This document shows positions 43,268-54,665 of a stretch of 64,000 bases of DNA, piece by piece; the stretch's first letter is position 1; each line of letters starts with the position of its first letter. This stretch comes from Undaria pinnatifida (Eukaryota > Sar > Phaeophyceae > Laminariales > Alariaceae): positions 12,603,344 through 12,667,343 of the forward strand of contig JABAKD010000019.1 of NCBI GenBank assembly GCA_012845835.1. Direction: 5' to 3'. The position numbers and the translations under genes are program-made. The notes under the pieces were generated by a model. It was not told the DNA's origin and ran no database searches. It saw nothing but the letters and a program-made list of their open reading frames with translations.

Positions 43268-43311
43268 GGGGCCGAAGCCGGCCGAAGCCGGCCGAAGCCG
43301 GCCGAAGCCGA
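43268..43311. repeat. 10-bp tandem repeat (GGCCGAAGCC)n
   Basis: Four consecutive copies. Confidence 0.85.
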
Positions 43312-43384
43312 AATCATCTTCATTTTTCAACTTGATTTCCCTCTGAAACCCTCTTTTAGGAACTGCACCCAGGTTACAGCACGA

Positions 43385-43550
43385 GGCCTCCAGAAACGCG
43401 GTGATGTGCCAGAGCAATATGTGGCCGCCTATTTGGGGGGGAAGCCGCCTTATTCAGATCCCAGGCTTCTACGAGTGCTATTCCCCAGTCGCGCCGAGCG
43501 ATTTTTACCGCCTTATATAGGAACACCGGCGTACTCAGACCGCCTTAATC
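43385..43550. mobile_element. Pogo-like element, AAGGCGGT variant
   Basis: Inverted CCGCCTTA/TAAGGCGG-type motifs and the core CGCGCCGAGCGATTTTTACC. It is directly abutted by a TTAA-flanked MITE at 43545. Confidence 0.45.
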
Positions 43551-43633
43551 CCTTCACAACTGGAACCCCTTTTGGGGGACAATTTTACTTGAAGTTAGTG
43601 TAGGGAGGGATTTGGGGACTCTAAAGGGGTTAA
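43545..43633. mobile_element. piggyBac-like MITE
   Basis: 89 bp between TTAA and TTAA, with CCCTTCACAACTGGAAC at the left and ACTCTAAAGGGG at the right. It abuts the end of a pogo-like element. Confidence 0.75.
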
Positions 43634-43954
43634 TGGGGCGGGGGGGGTACTGACTTTATCGTCATGAATTTCCGACACGTTTTCCACTCTGAAACTCCAT
43701 TAGAATTTCACCTACGTGTATCGTTATTTATTTTCGACGCGTTTTTCACTCTGAAACCCCCTTACTTAGGCCTGCACACTGCACGTACCAAGTACGTTGA
43801 CCTCTAGATATTTTCAAACTACTCGGAATTACAAGTGGATTTTATTTTCCATTTGTAAACAGGTTTTTGACCCCTTAAGAACGACTGAGCTACAACGATG
43901 TCAGGCAGTCAAGGAAACGCGTACAGCGGTCAAGCGCGCAAAACCGATCGTTTC

Positions 43955-44215
43955 ACACTAAAACCTACCAAGTAATCTGGCGTCAGTCAAGCTAAAACAA
44001 CTGGAAAACTGCCGTCGCTTAAGGTGTGAATCCACACTAAAACCTAGTAATTTGGCGTCAGTCAAGGTAAAAAATATTGGAAAATTGCCGTCGGTCAAGG
44101 GTGTAAGACCGATCGCTCCACACCGAAACCTACCAGGTAGTAATTTGGCGTCAAAGTAAATCGTTGGAAAATGGCCGCGCCCGTCGGTCAAGGGCTGAGA
44201 GTGCCGTCTCCTGCC
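43955..44215. repeat. Tandem array, ~80-bp unit, 3 copies
   Basis: ACTAAAACCTACCAAGTAAT, TTGGCGTCAGTCAAGGTAAA and TTGGAAAATTGCCGTCGGTC recur in order. Confidence 0.7.
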
Positions 44216-44235
44216 TTCTTTGCTGAGCCACATGT

Positions 44236-44285
44236 GCAGTCAGCGCCAACCGCATAGCTCAGTGGTTAGGGCGTATCACAGTAAT
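44236..44285 (+). other. tRNA 5'-half-like fragment
   Basis: CGCATAGCTCAGTGGTTAGG plus GCGTATCAC looks like the D-arm and A box of a tRNA. No B box or acceptor partner follows within 90 bp. A weaker similar run (CAGGTCAGTGGCTACGGCGT) is at 44480. Probably a tRNA fragment or the head of a SINE. Confidence 0.4.
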
Positions 44286-44880
44286 AAAAACAATCCGGGG
44301 TCCTTCTGGCCGTTATAATCCTTTTAGCACAGCACTCCCGACATGGGAACACAGCACTTGGAGTTAGACTAGGATTATTTCTAGGAATTGGAAACGGGGG
44401 TGAGCCTGGATCGCGGATGGATCTACTCAAGGGATTGCAATCCCTTTATTAGTCAGCGAGCGCTGAACGCATATATATCACAGGTCAGTGGCTACGGCGT
44501 ATCTCTGGCACTAGCCACTTGGAAATAATACGAGTACGGGATGTGTCCTCCAGTAGAAAAAAGGAGTGGAAACAGCAGTCCGTCTGCACAAAAAATAACA
44601 GGCTAGCAGTAGTGTGTTCCGCAGGATGTTGGGCGCATAGAAGCTCTGACAGCTGGATGCTGATACTACTGCTGCTCTAACAACAGTCTTACTTCCACCG
44701 CGAAATAAAACCTAGATTCACAGCAAGTCTACGTGCCAGTCCCCCAACAAACATACGCTCGGTATGTTGAAACAAAAAATATTAGCTAGATACGGAATTC
44801 ATATAATAAAACCCAAGACTCGTTGATAATCGTTTCCCCGTGCAGATTGTTATTGTTTTTGCCGTCCGACAATATTATTA

Positions 44881-45100
44881 TAAAAACTAAAATACACTCC
44901 AGCTGTGAGATCGAAGATTTCGTCGAAACTCATCTTTGCAAGCTGTGTGTGATACTTCGATCGCGCGCATTACGGGTTGTGTGTCCTCATTAAGGATATA
45001 GGTCGGCGACTCCCCTTACAGCTACAGTGTAGCTATCAGGGTCAACAGGATGATTTTAGTCAGTCTGTGCGCGGAAACTATAAAACCCGTTTCTGTATAG
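44881..45100 (+). mobile_element. SINE-like hairpin element (AGCTGTGAG family), fullest copy
   Basis: Starts CAGCTGTGAGATCGAAG, continues ACTCATCTTTGCAAGCTG, then CGATCGCGCGCATTAC, GGATATAGGTCGGCGACTCC, GGGTCAACAGGA and ends near CGGAAACTATAAAACCCG. The first ~48 bases can fold: CAGCT with AGCTG, TGAG with CTCA, and TCGA with TCGA. No clear A and B boxes and no protein. Confidence 0.6.
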
Positions 45101-45694
45101 CGTAGATGCCGTTCCGATGTAAATCGAATATCCATCCATAAAGCGGTAGTATCTATGGCAGATAGATCGAAGGATTAAAAGATCCATTGGTTGATCCGAG
45201 GATGCTCATTTATCCTCCCCTCCCCAAGACCTCGGAGTTTCGCATATTTCTCAAGCAATATTCATGTCGAGCTTACATATTATATTAATTATTTTTTGCC
45301 CTCCGACAATGCAGCGTAGATGAAGGGGGGAGGGGGGGAAACAGGAGGAGTAGAAGGAAAGCCGTCCAAGGGAATGGGGGCAGGGGGGGCAACAGGAGGA
45401 ATAGAAGGGAGACCGCGGTGGACGAAGGCAGGAAGGAGATGGCAGACAGGGTAGCAAGGTACCTAGCCGACTAGTAGGTACATAGCACTTTTCGTCTTTC
45501 TCTGGGGTATTTTTTTCCCCTTTGTTCCCTCCTTGCGTGTCCAGGTTTTTGGCTCGTGTTCGGATTATCTTATTTTGGTTTTACTTTACTTTATTTTATT
45601 TCATTTTATTATGTTTCTTTTCCGAGCTTTGGCTCTCCTTTGCGGTTGGGTTGTTTCTTCGATTTCCCCTTCATTTTGTTTGTTTCATTTTTTG

Positions 45695-45780
45695 TTTTAT
45701 TTTTATCTTTGTTTTTATTTGTTTTCTTATTTTGTTTTTTGTTTTTTGTTTTTGTTTTTGTTTTTGTTTTTGTTTATTTC
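45695..45780. repeat. T-rich microsatellite (TTTTTG)n
   Basis: GTTTTTGTTTTTGTTTTTG run within an extended T-rich stretch from 45490. Confidence 0.8.
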
Positions 45781-45879
45781 GTATTTCTCTCTTCCAATGT
45801 ATTTCTGTTGCTGACGTATGTATGTTGTGCCTGTCGTACCCAGTACTAGGGCATGACATTGCGTTGTCGAATGCATTAC

Positions 45880-45995
45880 GATGCATTATCTCTGTGTCGT
45901 GGCTTGTGACCACAGAGCTGATCTTTCTAGGGTAAAGAATCAGTACGGACACTGGGTGTGCTGGATGTCGACGAGTAGAAGAACGGTTTAATGTG
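45880..45995. repeat. Inverted duplicate, arm 1 (partner 50078-50198)
   Basis: TTATCTCTGTGTCGTGGCTT, GTGACCACAGAGCTGATC, AGTACGGACACTGGGTGTGC and AAGAACGGTTTAATGTGAAG are found inverted, nearly unchanged, ~4.2 kb away. A weak relative is at 25480-25570. Confidence 0.75.
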
Positions 45996-46234
45996 AAGAA
46001 CACACACACACAGATGCCTTTCCGATATAAATCGAATATCCTTCCATAAATCACCAGTAGCACCTAATATGAAATCGACTGATCGCACCATAGTGCAGAG
46101 GTATCTTCCACCAACCATTTGCCCATTTCCTTTCCCCACATCGTCTCCTTTTATCTCCTATTTCCTTTCCCTATATATACTTGGTATGTTATAGCTGCGA
46201 GTCTACCTTAATCCTCATCAACATCAACAACATT

Positions 46235-46796
46235 GCCACCCCAGGTCAGTGGCTGAAGTCCTCCCGATTCTTCCTCCCTTCCCCTCGCGGCCTGACGATC
46301 CCTCAGAGATAGTCTATATCGATGAACTCTGCGCGAAATCGCGACCTGAGTGGTCACAGAAATGATTTTGGAATAGTCGCTCCTTGCACACGCCTTTCCG
46401 CGCTAGGGACAATGAGTCCGTCCCTCTAACGATGCTTGCCGCCACCTGATCTATCAGGTCGCTGCCTTCTTTACCGAGGCCCCCAAAGCTTTCCACCGCG
46501 AGGGTGGCGAGTTTGTAGCTGCGTCCGTCGAAGGACACCTGTCCCGGACGAGCGTAGTGGTTGCGCTTGCGCGCCTCGGAAGTGGAAGCCGCTGACCCGT
46601 TTCGATCCGCGCTCCCTGCCCGCATGTGGACCCCTGCTTGTGGGTCCGCACACGTCACGTCGAGGAGTATCGACTTGTCGCGATACTCCGGTGCCGTAGC
46701 TTTTCTTAGTCCACCTGCCTCAATCACGATGTCCATTCGCAAATCCCTGCCTGCGTGGAACGGGGCTCCGCTTTCCACCTGGTGGCGGACGGACAT
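46235..46796 (-). mobile_element. Retroelement-derived coding fragment, class uncertain
   Basis: The minus strand encodes a conserved-looking segment (IVIEAGGLRKAT, LLDVTCADPQAGVHMRAGSA, ARPGQVSFDGRSYKLATLAV). I associate this type of segment with the C-terminal part of reverse-transcriptase proteins of non-LTR-type elements in stramenopiles and fungi. That association is from memory and not verifiable here. The fragment is broken and lacks the RT domain and both ends. Confidence 0.5.
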
Positions 46797-46799
46797 GCT

Positions 46800-48160
46800 C
46801 TTAATATATTCTACTGTCGGACTGGTACGTCTGAAAATACACAGAAATACTGACCCAGCCCGAGTTTCTTATCGGGGAGTAGCAGACTTCACAGCGTTCT
46901 CACCACCCCCAAAACATAAGTACCATAATTTTTACGTTTTTTAAGTTGGCCCGAACAGCATTTTTTTTCCAGGCCATCCAAATTGCGCGGCGAAGCGTTA
47001 GCCTCGGGCTAGGGCGCATGGTTAGGGTTAATAGGGTTAGAGTTGGGTTGGGTCTACGCCTTCATGTGCTCTGCAAAAAAACAAACAGCACAAAGCACAA
47101 AAAAAACAAGGCTAAAAACCTCTATGAAACGTACCAGTAGTAGTGCAGGTACTTTATCTGGTATAGCGGGAGTGGTAGGAACGGTAAAGGTACCTCTTGG
47201 GGAGAAGGTGCGCTCTGCACTAACGTCCAGCGTAACAGCTACCAGATTTCTTATTTTCGTGAAAATTGAGCCTGCCCTCCTTATTTCCCTTGTTTCTTAT
47301 GATTCATAGGTCTCCTGTACTGTGGCAACGACACCAAGGGCAGCAGGGCGAGTTTAAAGCGATACTGTTAATAAGCTGGATGCAGATGCACGAAGGAAGG
47401 TATAGTTCGTGCACATGTTTAAATTTTTTACGGGTTTCCCTTGGTTTTATGTAACCACGTCAGCTGTGAAATCGACAAACGTCAGGTCTTGTGTGTCACT
47501 CGCACGAGGGGTGCCTGAACGTTACATCTCAGGTATGAGTCGCTTGCTGTCCGCCGGGGAACCTTTTCTGACAGAAGGGTGGGGCGGGGCCGTTCGTTCA
47601 GGCAGGCGGCAACGCCTGCCAGCTGCTGCAGTGTGAAGGGGACAACTAACTGCTGATATTATAAATCATAACGCCGCAACGGGAGAGAGGGGATAGTCTA
47701 TATCGTAACCGTTTTATTCTATTTTGTGGGGAATGTTTATTAGTGATTCGACGTACGTATAGTCTATAGAAGCTCATCATACTGCATATTGCAGGATGAC
47801 GAAGCATCACAATAGCAATAAAATACTCATGTGCACCAGTACGGGGGGTGCGAGCGAGTATACACAAAATTGTAACATCTTAAGTGCGCAAACCCCGGCG
47901 TTGATAGAGGGGAATCCCCGCGCCGGGGACTATCCAATAACAACGACACACTAGCATCTTAAGTGCGCAAACCCCGGGGTTGATAGAGGGGGAAAACCCG
48001 CCGGGGACCAACAAACAGCAACCCCACGTAGCATCCGCAAACTCGAGTCAACTCCGGATCCCATTGACGAACTCGAACTCTTGGGCACCAGCCATATGCG
48101 TCGCCAAGACGAGCGCGTGCGAGGTTCTCATTTACACCGCGTAAAAAGAAAGCAGGGCTT
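46800..48160. other. Unassigned sequence
   Basis: Two TTAGGG-like words near 47022, a partial SINE-like 5' word at 47458, and two copies of AAGTGCGCAAACCCCGG (47880-48000). No gene recognised. Confidence 0.5.
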
Positions 48161-48375
48161 TCACGGGTCGAGTCATGTCATGGAGGGCAAATCGGGCCTG
48201 TCTGGGTGACCCCGACGGGACCCGTGAGATTCGAAAACCTGCACTGCTGACCCGACCCGACCCGACCCATGAGGTTTTTAACACCTCCTGGGCCCGATCC
48301 GACCCGACTCGCCCCGTGAGCGTGGAAACTTCCTGACCAGACCCGCGGGACGGGTCATTGGCCATGAAACGAAGC
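48160..48375. repeat. GGGTCGGGTC dispersed repeat, copy 6
   Basis: TTTCACGGGTCGAGTCATG, GACCCGACCCGACCCGACCC, CGCGGGACGGGTCATTGGCC. Confidence 0.6.
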
Positions 48376-48640
48376 ATTTTTTTTCACGTATGTTCAATTG
48401 AAAAAAATTGAAAAACGTTTACACACAGCGTTTGAAAAATAGGGACCCCTTGTGAGATCTCGCTGAAACCGGGTTCTGCGACTTCAATTCTACGATCGAC
48501 CGCCGACCGAGATTTATGATTTCCCGAAATCTCCAATCAACGCACACAAGTTAAAGACAATTTATAAGTATCTTGTTCCGCGCACACTCCTAGCAACAGC
48601 TAAGCGATACCAGTGCACGTAACGTATGTTTTATGATAGT

Positions 48641-48680
48641 ATCATCATCAATATCATCATCATCATCATCATCGTCAGCG

Positions 48681-48715
<35 letters not shown>

Positions 48716-48727
48716 GTCAGCGTCATC
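48641..48727. repeat. (ATC)n microsatellite
   Basis: Two blocks of ATCATCATC separated by GTCAGCGTC, so the block is itself duplicated. Confidence 0.85.
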
Positions 48728-48976
48728 GGTCCAGCAGCCTATCAAGTGGTCGTGTTGTAATGCTGGTATATTATGTACGAAGTGTCACGATTGATTGTAG
48801 ACCTCGCTTGAGGAATGAGCAGTTGTCCGCGCGTTAGATACAATCGTACAGCTCACTCGCTACAAAGATTATTTAAGTGCACATGGTAGGCTGTAACAAC
48901 ACCTGTTACAGAGTGCGACCTATTAATAGCCATAGGCGACTCGAACCCCCTCCACAAATGGTTTCACAACACCACG

Positions 48977-49175
48977 ACAACAACACCAACACCAACACCA
49001 CCGACACCAACATCAACACCAACACCAACACCAACACCACCACGAACACCACCGACACCAACACCAACACCAACACCAACACCAACACCAACACCAACAC
49101 CAACACCAACACCAACAACACCACCAACACCGACACCCACATCAACACCAACACCACCACCAACAACACCACCCA
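48977..49175. repeat. (CAACAC)n hexanucleotide tract
   Basis: CAACACCAACACCAACACCA with CACCGACACC variants. Confidence 0.85.
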
Positions 49176-50077
49176 CCTATCTGCACATCCGTGAAATTGG
49201 CGAAGAGATCCAACTGCGGAACGGCAAGTGCGCCGCCTGTAACGCCATAACCCGCCATGAAACAAGAAAGAGAGGGGCGCGGGCGAGCAGCCACAACATG
49301 CAGAAAAAAAAAACGAATTTAACACATCAGATGAAGCAGTGATCGGAAATGTCGAAAAGTCGTTGTTACTTTGTTCAACATGACAAGTATCATCGTATAC
49401 GTAGAGAGCCGAACGGGTTGCAACCAAGCACGGTGGTGCTTGGACACAACTATGTAAGCATGAATTTCGACGAGCTACGTACTGTTATCCATACTACTAT
49501 GCTGCTAGCTGTACGACCGCAGAAGCTTTCTCACACGCGCGCGATTGAGAAAAAAATTGAGGAGCGCAATGTGTGCAGGAAGGGGACCTATTTCTTACCG
49601 TCACTGCCCAATATAGCGCACGACCAGCATACGACCAGAGTACAAAGACTTTAATACAACAGGACACCTCCGTGTTACTTCTGTTATTTTATATATAAAA
49701 AATTGAAAAACGTCAGATGTGAGTACGACCGATTGAATGGTTGAAACCCAACCTTCGCAAGCTGCGTGGTACATCAGATCTGTGTTTCATTTATGATGTA
49801 GACTATGTTATAGTGTTTGTGAATAGATTAAAAATGAAAAAAAATGTAGAAACGAGAAACCAGAGGGCAGAAAAAGCTGAAGGGAAGGACGAAGAAAGCC
49901 AAGCCGTGATATCCAGGAAACGAATACTAAAACGGCTGCTGTTCGTGTTACATTTTAGACTGAAGTTTCGTACCACTGCTGTTGTGTTGTAGAACGCACG
50001 CTTTGTGGATTGAGAAAACCAGCCTCCTGGCTCATCATGTCAGCATGTATTTCGGTTTCATTTTTACGATATGTGTG

Positions 50078-50198
50078 TGTGTTCTTCACATTAAACCGTT
50101 CTTCTACTCGTCGACATCCAGCACACCCAGTGTCCGTACTGATTCTTCACCCTAGAAAGATCAGCTCTGTGGTCACAAGCTACGACACAGAGATAATG
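50078..50198. repeat. Inverted duplicate, arm 2 (partner 45880-45995)
   Basis: CTTCACATTAAACCGTTCTT through GACACAGAGATAAT, the inverse of arm 1. Confidence 0.75.
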
Positions 50199-50204
50199 TC
50201 ATAA

Positions 50205-50319
50205 ATACTGCTGGTACTACTACTTACTACTACTACTACTCCCCATCCGCCGGAGGATTAACCCGGATCCCCAGGAGGATCTAAAAAAAAAAAAAAAAAA
50301 AAAAATTAAAAAAAAAAAA

Positions 50320-50351
<32 letters not shown>

Positions 50352-50356
50352 AACAG

Positions 50357-50405
<49 letters not shown>

Positions 50406-50406
50406 G

Positions 50407-50451
<45 letters not shown>

Positions 50452-50455
50452 ACTA
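50205..50455. repeat. (ACT)n microsatellite
   Basis: Long runs of ACTACTACT, interrupted by the SINE-like 3' end at 50242-50322. Confidence 0.9.
50242..50322 (+). mobile_element. 3' end of the same SINE-like family with long A tail
   Basis: CCCCATCCGCCGGAGGATTA is followed after ~25 bp by a ~40-nt A-rich tail. It is embedded in the (ACT)n microsatellite. Confidence 0.45.
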
Positions 50456-50879
50456 TACAAAAGTAATATGATACGTAGTATAAATTTGGGGCAACCCAGG
50501 CTCGACTAGATATATACCAGGTACCAGGTATAAATAAATGTCTAGTCTATCTAGTCTACGTATGATACGTAACGACCGTGGTAGAAAGTGTACCTGCGAC
50601 CTGCGACCCATACGTGTAGCAGGTGTCCTGCACTGCTATGATACGTTATTATGTGGCACTGCTCACGAGACACCGAAAAAGTATTTACTCGTCGACGTTC
50701 AGCGCACTCGGTACACCCATCACCCCACCCAGCAGTCTCCGTGCGCCTGTATGAAGATTGCGACTAGATAGATACAGTATCGAACCCTACTGGATTTTGC
50801 AGCAGAGACAAGCAAGCTCCTTCCTGCCGCGCCGCGAACTGCAAACTTGTAGAGCAATAATAGCACACCAGGCACATAC

Positions 50880-51135
50880 CAGGAGCCCACCCGGGTAAGA
50901 GGCACATCGTAGGCTGACTCCCGATCTCACTTTTTTTGTATGTTTCTGGTGGAGGCATGAATTGCGTCGTCAGCTGTGATGTAGTCTATGCGTGTACGTA
51001 CCACCTTTGTTTGGTTTTTTCATGTTTTCCCCTGGGGTATTCCTCAGCTCCAGAGTGACTAGAGCCTGTCCTGTGACCACGGACTTGATTATGCGAGTTA
51101 ATGTGAGAACAACAACAACAAAACAACAGCAACGA
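50880..51135 (+). mobile_element. (AAC)n-tailed family, 5'-truncated copy
   Basis: ATCGTAGGCTGACTCCCGAT, GGTGGAGGCATGAATTGCGT, CCTCAGCTCCAGAGTGACTA and tail GAGAACAACAACAACAAAAC. Confidence 0.55.
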
Positions 51136-52045
51136 CGAGGACGCACATCGCAAACAGCGGCAGCCCCCAACGAAGTTGGGCAATCAATGCAATGACAAAC
51201 AAACGCGGTTCAACAATGGATACGACGAAAAGCGGAACATGCACAAGCCGGCAAACCAAATCGCAGAATTATTTTTACAGAAGAAACGAGAAACGGAAGA
51301 GCACAGGAGAGAAACGGCCCAAAAAAGAAACGAACGAAAAACAGAAGCAAAACAAACGCCGAAAGTATGGATGATTGTGGACCGTCGATGGACCTGTCTG
51401 TGGACTTTTTCGATTGAAAAACCATTCGTCTGCAGAAGGGCCTCATATTATATTTACCGGTACATCGTATATACAGACATATACAAGGGCTTCGCTCGCG
51501 GGCGGCTGGGCGCCGCCCGCTACGCTTGCGGAAGGAGGAATAGACATTCAGTAGAAAGGCGGAAAAGAAGCACAAATGGCGCAACTGGCGACTTGAAAAT
51601 GCCAAGAGGTCCATATATAGTACAACGGTACAGGATAGAGACGATTATGATTATGAGTTTGTTATTATCATCCATTCGCCCAATCCATGATGGGCAAGTC
51701 GGAGGACTTCCTTGGCATATCCTTCCACCTCTCAGGTAGCGCCTATGTAGGTCCTGTACACTTCAATAACTCTCTCTCTAAGTCGATCATCAACAATAAA
51801 TTATCGCAAAGTGCATAAACACCAGGCACGCGCTTGTCAAGGATAGAGACAGGAAAACTACAACTTAAGATGTAAAGGAGCGCAGTGCCAAAAAAAACAT
51901 GCTGGAAGCAGGAACTTGAACGCACACACCGCAAACATGTGAAGTACATTTGTATTCCTGAAAGACGAAGAGCACGCATTTAGGCATAGTTCTCAAAAAA
52001 CGATGCTGGTATAATAAACCACAACTTAACGTTCTATAAAGAACG
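51135..52045. other. Unassigned sequence with one longer open frame
   Basis: A 187-codon plus-strand frame runs 51176-51739. It is Lys/Arg-rich, then irregular, with no recognisable domain. A stretch near 51700-51722 (GGCATATCCTTCCACCTCTC) has a relative on the minus strand near 56590. Coding status undecided, more likely not a gene. Confidence 0.35.
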
Positions 52046-52050
52046 TGCTG

Positions 52051-52184
52051 TCAACATTGCTTCCGAAGGAGCATGCAGGCTTGCTTGGACTCTTCCTCCT
52101 CAGCGGAGGTACCCAGCACCTTGCACTCTTGTTTTTTGTCGATGGTCTTGTGGATCTGTCCACAAACGTTGAAGCAGGGCGGGA
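52051..52184 (-). CDS. Probable terminal exon of the triplicated-exon gene
   Basis: Open minus-strand frame: PPCFNVCGQIHKTIDKKQEC, then KVLGTSAEEEESKQ and ACMLLRKQC, followed by TGA at 52053-52051. The regular Cys spacing argues for real coding sequence. An acceptor inside it (TTTGTGGACAG, exon start 52155, phase 0) fits the phase of the triplicated exon. If the coding part extends to the fold-back element at 52196, no acceptor remains between them, so that insertion may have displaced the original splice site. The family is not recognised. Confidence 0.55.
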
Positions 52185-52202
52185 GAACGTCGATAAGTGT
52201 CA

Positions 52203-52570
52203 AGGAATTAGTGGGGTATTAGTCCGTTTGACCACTTGCACAGGTTAACCAATAGCTTACCCAAACTAAGCCTTATAACACTCTCCCCCCCTTAAACGGC
52301 GGGATAGAAGGTCGGCCGTATATACGGGCGGACCTGTCATTTATCCAAGCCGTTTCATTTCCTGGGTAAGCCGGGGAGAGTATTTTTCAAGTTCGCCATG
52401 GGAAAATCTGAAAAAGTTTATTATGGTGGATGTGGGGATCGAACCCACGACCCAAAAACCCATGGTCTGTCGACGACGCCATTTGTTAAGGTATTAGTGG
52501 GGTACTTTTAGTCCGTTTGACCACTTGCACAGGTTAACCAATAGCTTACCCAAACTAAGCCTTATAACAT
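52203..52570. mobile_element. Fold-back family element with direct terminal repeats
   Basis: The ~78-bp end module (TAGTGGGGTATTAGTCCG ... ACCCAAACTAAGCCTTATAA) occurs at 52203-52282 and again, in the same direction, at 52493-52570. Between them is one half of the 29763 element, including the tRNA-like core on the minus strand. It abuts the terminal exon of the triplicated-exon gene. Confidence 0.6.
52424..52481 (-). other. tRNA-like sequence in the second fold-back element
   Basis: In the minus sense GTGGGTTCGATCCCCAC forms a T-arm, and the following ATCCACCA looks like a 3' acceptor end plus CCA. The 5' half (GGCGTCGTCGACAGACC) does not fold as a normal tRNA. Confidence 0.45.
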
Positions 52571-52805
52571 AAGTAGGTGTAAAAAAGTATTCGTACTTCT
52601 CTCCAGCAGACGTCGTAACCATCCAAATTATTGGAGCTCCTTACGCTGTTAGTAATTGTTGTGGTATTGTTGTACTTGCTCTTGGTACTTGGAAAAAGAG
52701 CCGCACTTCATAGACTATATCCGCACGCCATCCCCTAGTCTTGAGCAAGAGACATGGATGTCTCGACTCGTGACACACAGGACGCAAGATAAGAGTGGAA
52801 CGTAC

Positions 52806-52973
52806 CTCGATGTCGAACGCCCTCGTGGCACCGTGGGAATGGAATGCGGGATGTATATCGAGCAAGTGGTCGCCTGCCTTCTTCAGGAGGTCACCGACCT
52901 TGATGTCGCCGGTGCACTTCGTGTTTATGTCCTCGCCGACTTGGCGGCCCTCGGCGGCTGCTTCGCAGGGATT
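52806..52973 (-). CDS. Triplicated 56-codon exon, copy 3 (3'-most)
   Basis: Same 168-nt exon with the same acceptor and donor. The unit containing it starts at about 52630, where similarity to the other units begins (ATTGGAGCTCCTT). It is the last copy before the terminal exon. Confidence 0.7.
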
Positions 52974-53735
52974 CTGCAAACGACAACAACGGATGGGAAT
53001 ACCTTGCGTTCAGTGAATGTTCAAAATAGTAAGGCCACGTAGCTGTCGTCGATTTCCAAAGTTGGAAAGGAAGTCGTACAATTTAACACTGCTGTTGTAA
53101 TGAAAGCGGTCGTTTATGGGCAAAGCCCTGCCTGGTACCACAACGTTGCTAACACCTATGAAACCACCACTGGGACAGGAACGAACGGGATTCACAGTCG
53201 CAACTGGTAAGCGTAAGCCCCGGTATATTGCTATATAAGGCCTACCGGCGGAATACCGACAACGAAGGGTAAGAGACAGTACCTGCTGTATATATTGTTC
53301 GGTACTACTCTATTACTGCTGCTATCAACACTATTACGACCGACGTGTACTGCGATTCCTGAAGAGGTTGCGCACCCTACTTGTACTCGTTAATACAAAG
53401 AGTTCATGTGGTTGTATGAAAAATGAGCAACAGTAGTAGTACACCGCGTCACTACATGAACAACTCGCTAACCCCAATCACGGGACTGCTCTCCAGCATC
53501 ACCCAGGTTAACTTCAGCTTCTGTTTACTGCTATATATCAACCTCCAGTGTTAACTGCTATTGGAGCTCCTTTCGCTGTTAGTAATTGTTGTGGTATTGT
53601 TGTACTTGCTCTTGGTACTTGGAAAAAGAGCCGCACTTCATAGACTATATCCGCACGCCATCCCCTAGTCTTGAGCAAGAGACATGGATGTCTCGACTCG
53701 TGACACACAGGACGCAAGATAAGAGTGGAACGTAC

Positions 53736-53903
53736 CTCGATGTCGAACGCCCTCGTGGCACCGTGGGAATGGAATGCGGGATGTATATCGAGCAAGTGGT
53801 CGCCTGCCTTCTTCAGGAGGTCACCGACCTTGATGTCGCCGGTGCACTTCGTGTTTATGTCCTCGCCGACTTGGCGGCCCTCGGCGGCTGCTTCGCAGGG
53901 ATT
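53736..53903 (-). CDS. Triplicated 56-codon exon, copy 2
   Basis: Identical in the coding part and both splice sites to the copies 930 bp on either side. The surrounding intron is also essentially identical, so the duplication is recent or kept uniform by gene conversion, or is an assembly artefact. Confidence 0.7.
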
Positions 53904-54665
53904 CTGCAAACGACAACAACGGATGGGAATACCTTGCGTTCAGTGAATGTTCAAAATAGTAAGGCCACGTAGCTGTCGTCGATTTCCAAAGTTGGAAAGG
54001 AAGTCGTACAATTTAACACTGCTGTTGTAATGAAAGCGGTCGTTTATGGGCAAAGCCCTGCCTGGTACCACAACGTTGCTAACACCTATGAAACCACCAC
54101 TGGGACAGGAACGAACGGGATTCACAGTCGCAACTGGTAAGCGTAAGCCCCGGTATATTGCTATATAAGGCCTACCGGCGGAATACCGACAACGAAGGGT
54201 AAGAGACAGTACCTGCTGTATATATTGTTCGGTACTACTCTATTACTGCTGCTATCAACACTATTACGACCGACGTGTACTGCGATTCCTGAAGAGGTTG
54301 CGCACCCTACTTGTACTCGTTAATACAAAGAGTTCATGTGGTTGTATGAAAAATGAGCAACAGTAGTAGTACACCGCGTCACTACATGAACAACTCGCTA
54401 ACCCCAATCACGGGACTGCTCTCCAGCATCACCCAGGTTAACTTCAGCTTCTGTTTACTGCTATATATCAACCTCCAGTGTTAACTGCTATTGGAGCTCC
54501 TTTCGCTGTTAGTAATTGTTGTGGTATTGTTGTACTTGCTCTTGGTACTTGGAAAAAGAGCCGCACTTCATAGACTATATCCGCACGCCATCCCCTAGTC
54601 TTGAGCAAGAGACATGGATGTCTCGACTCGTGACACACAGGACGCAAGATAAGAGTGGAACGTAC

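Noticed and set aside
44881-44945. Hammerhead-ribozyme reading of the SINE-like hairpin
   Set aside because: TCGTCGAAAC resembles part of a hammerhead core in two copies, but the required CTGANGA is absent and the similarity is lost in other copies.
47015-47045. Telomere-like TTAGGG words
   Set aside because: Only two or three imperfect words; insufficient for an interstitial telomere block.
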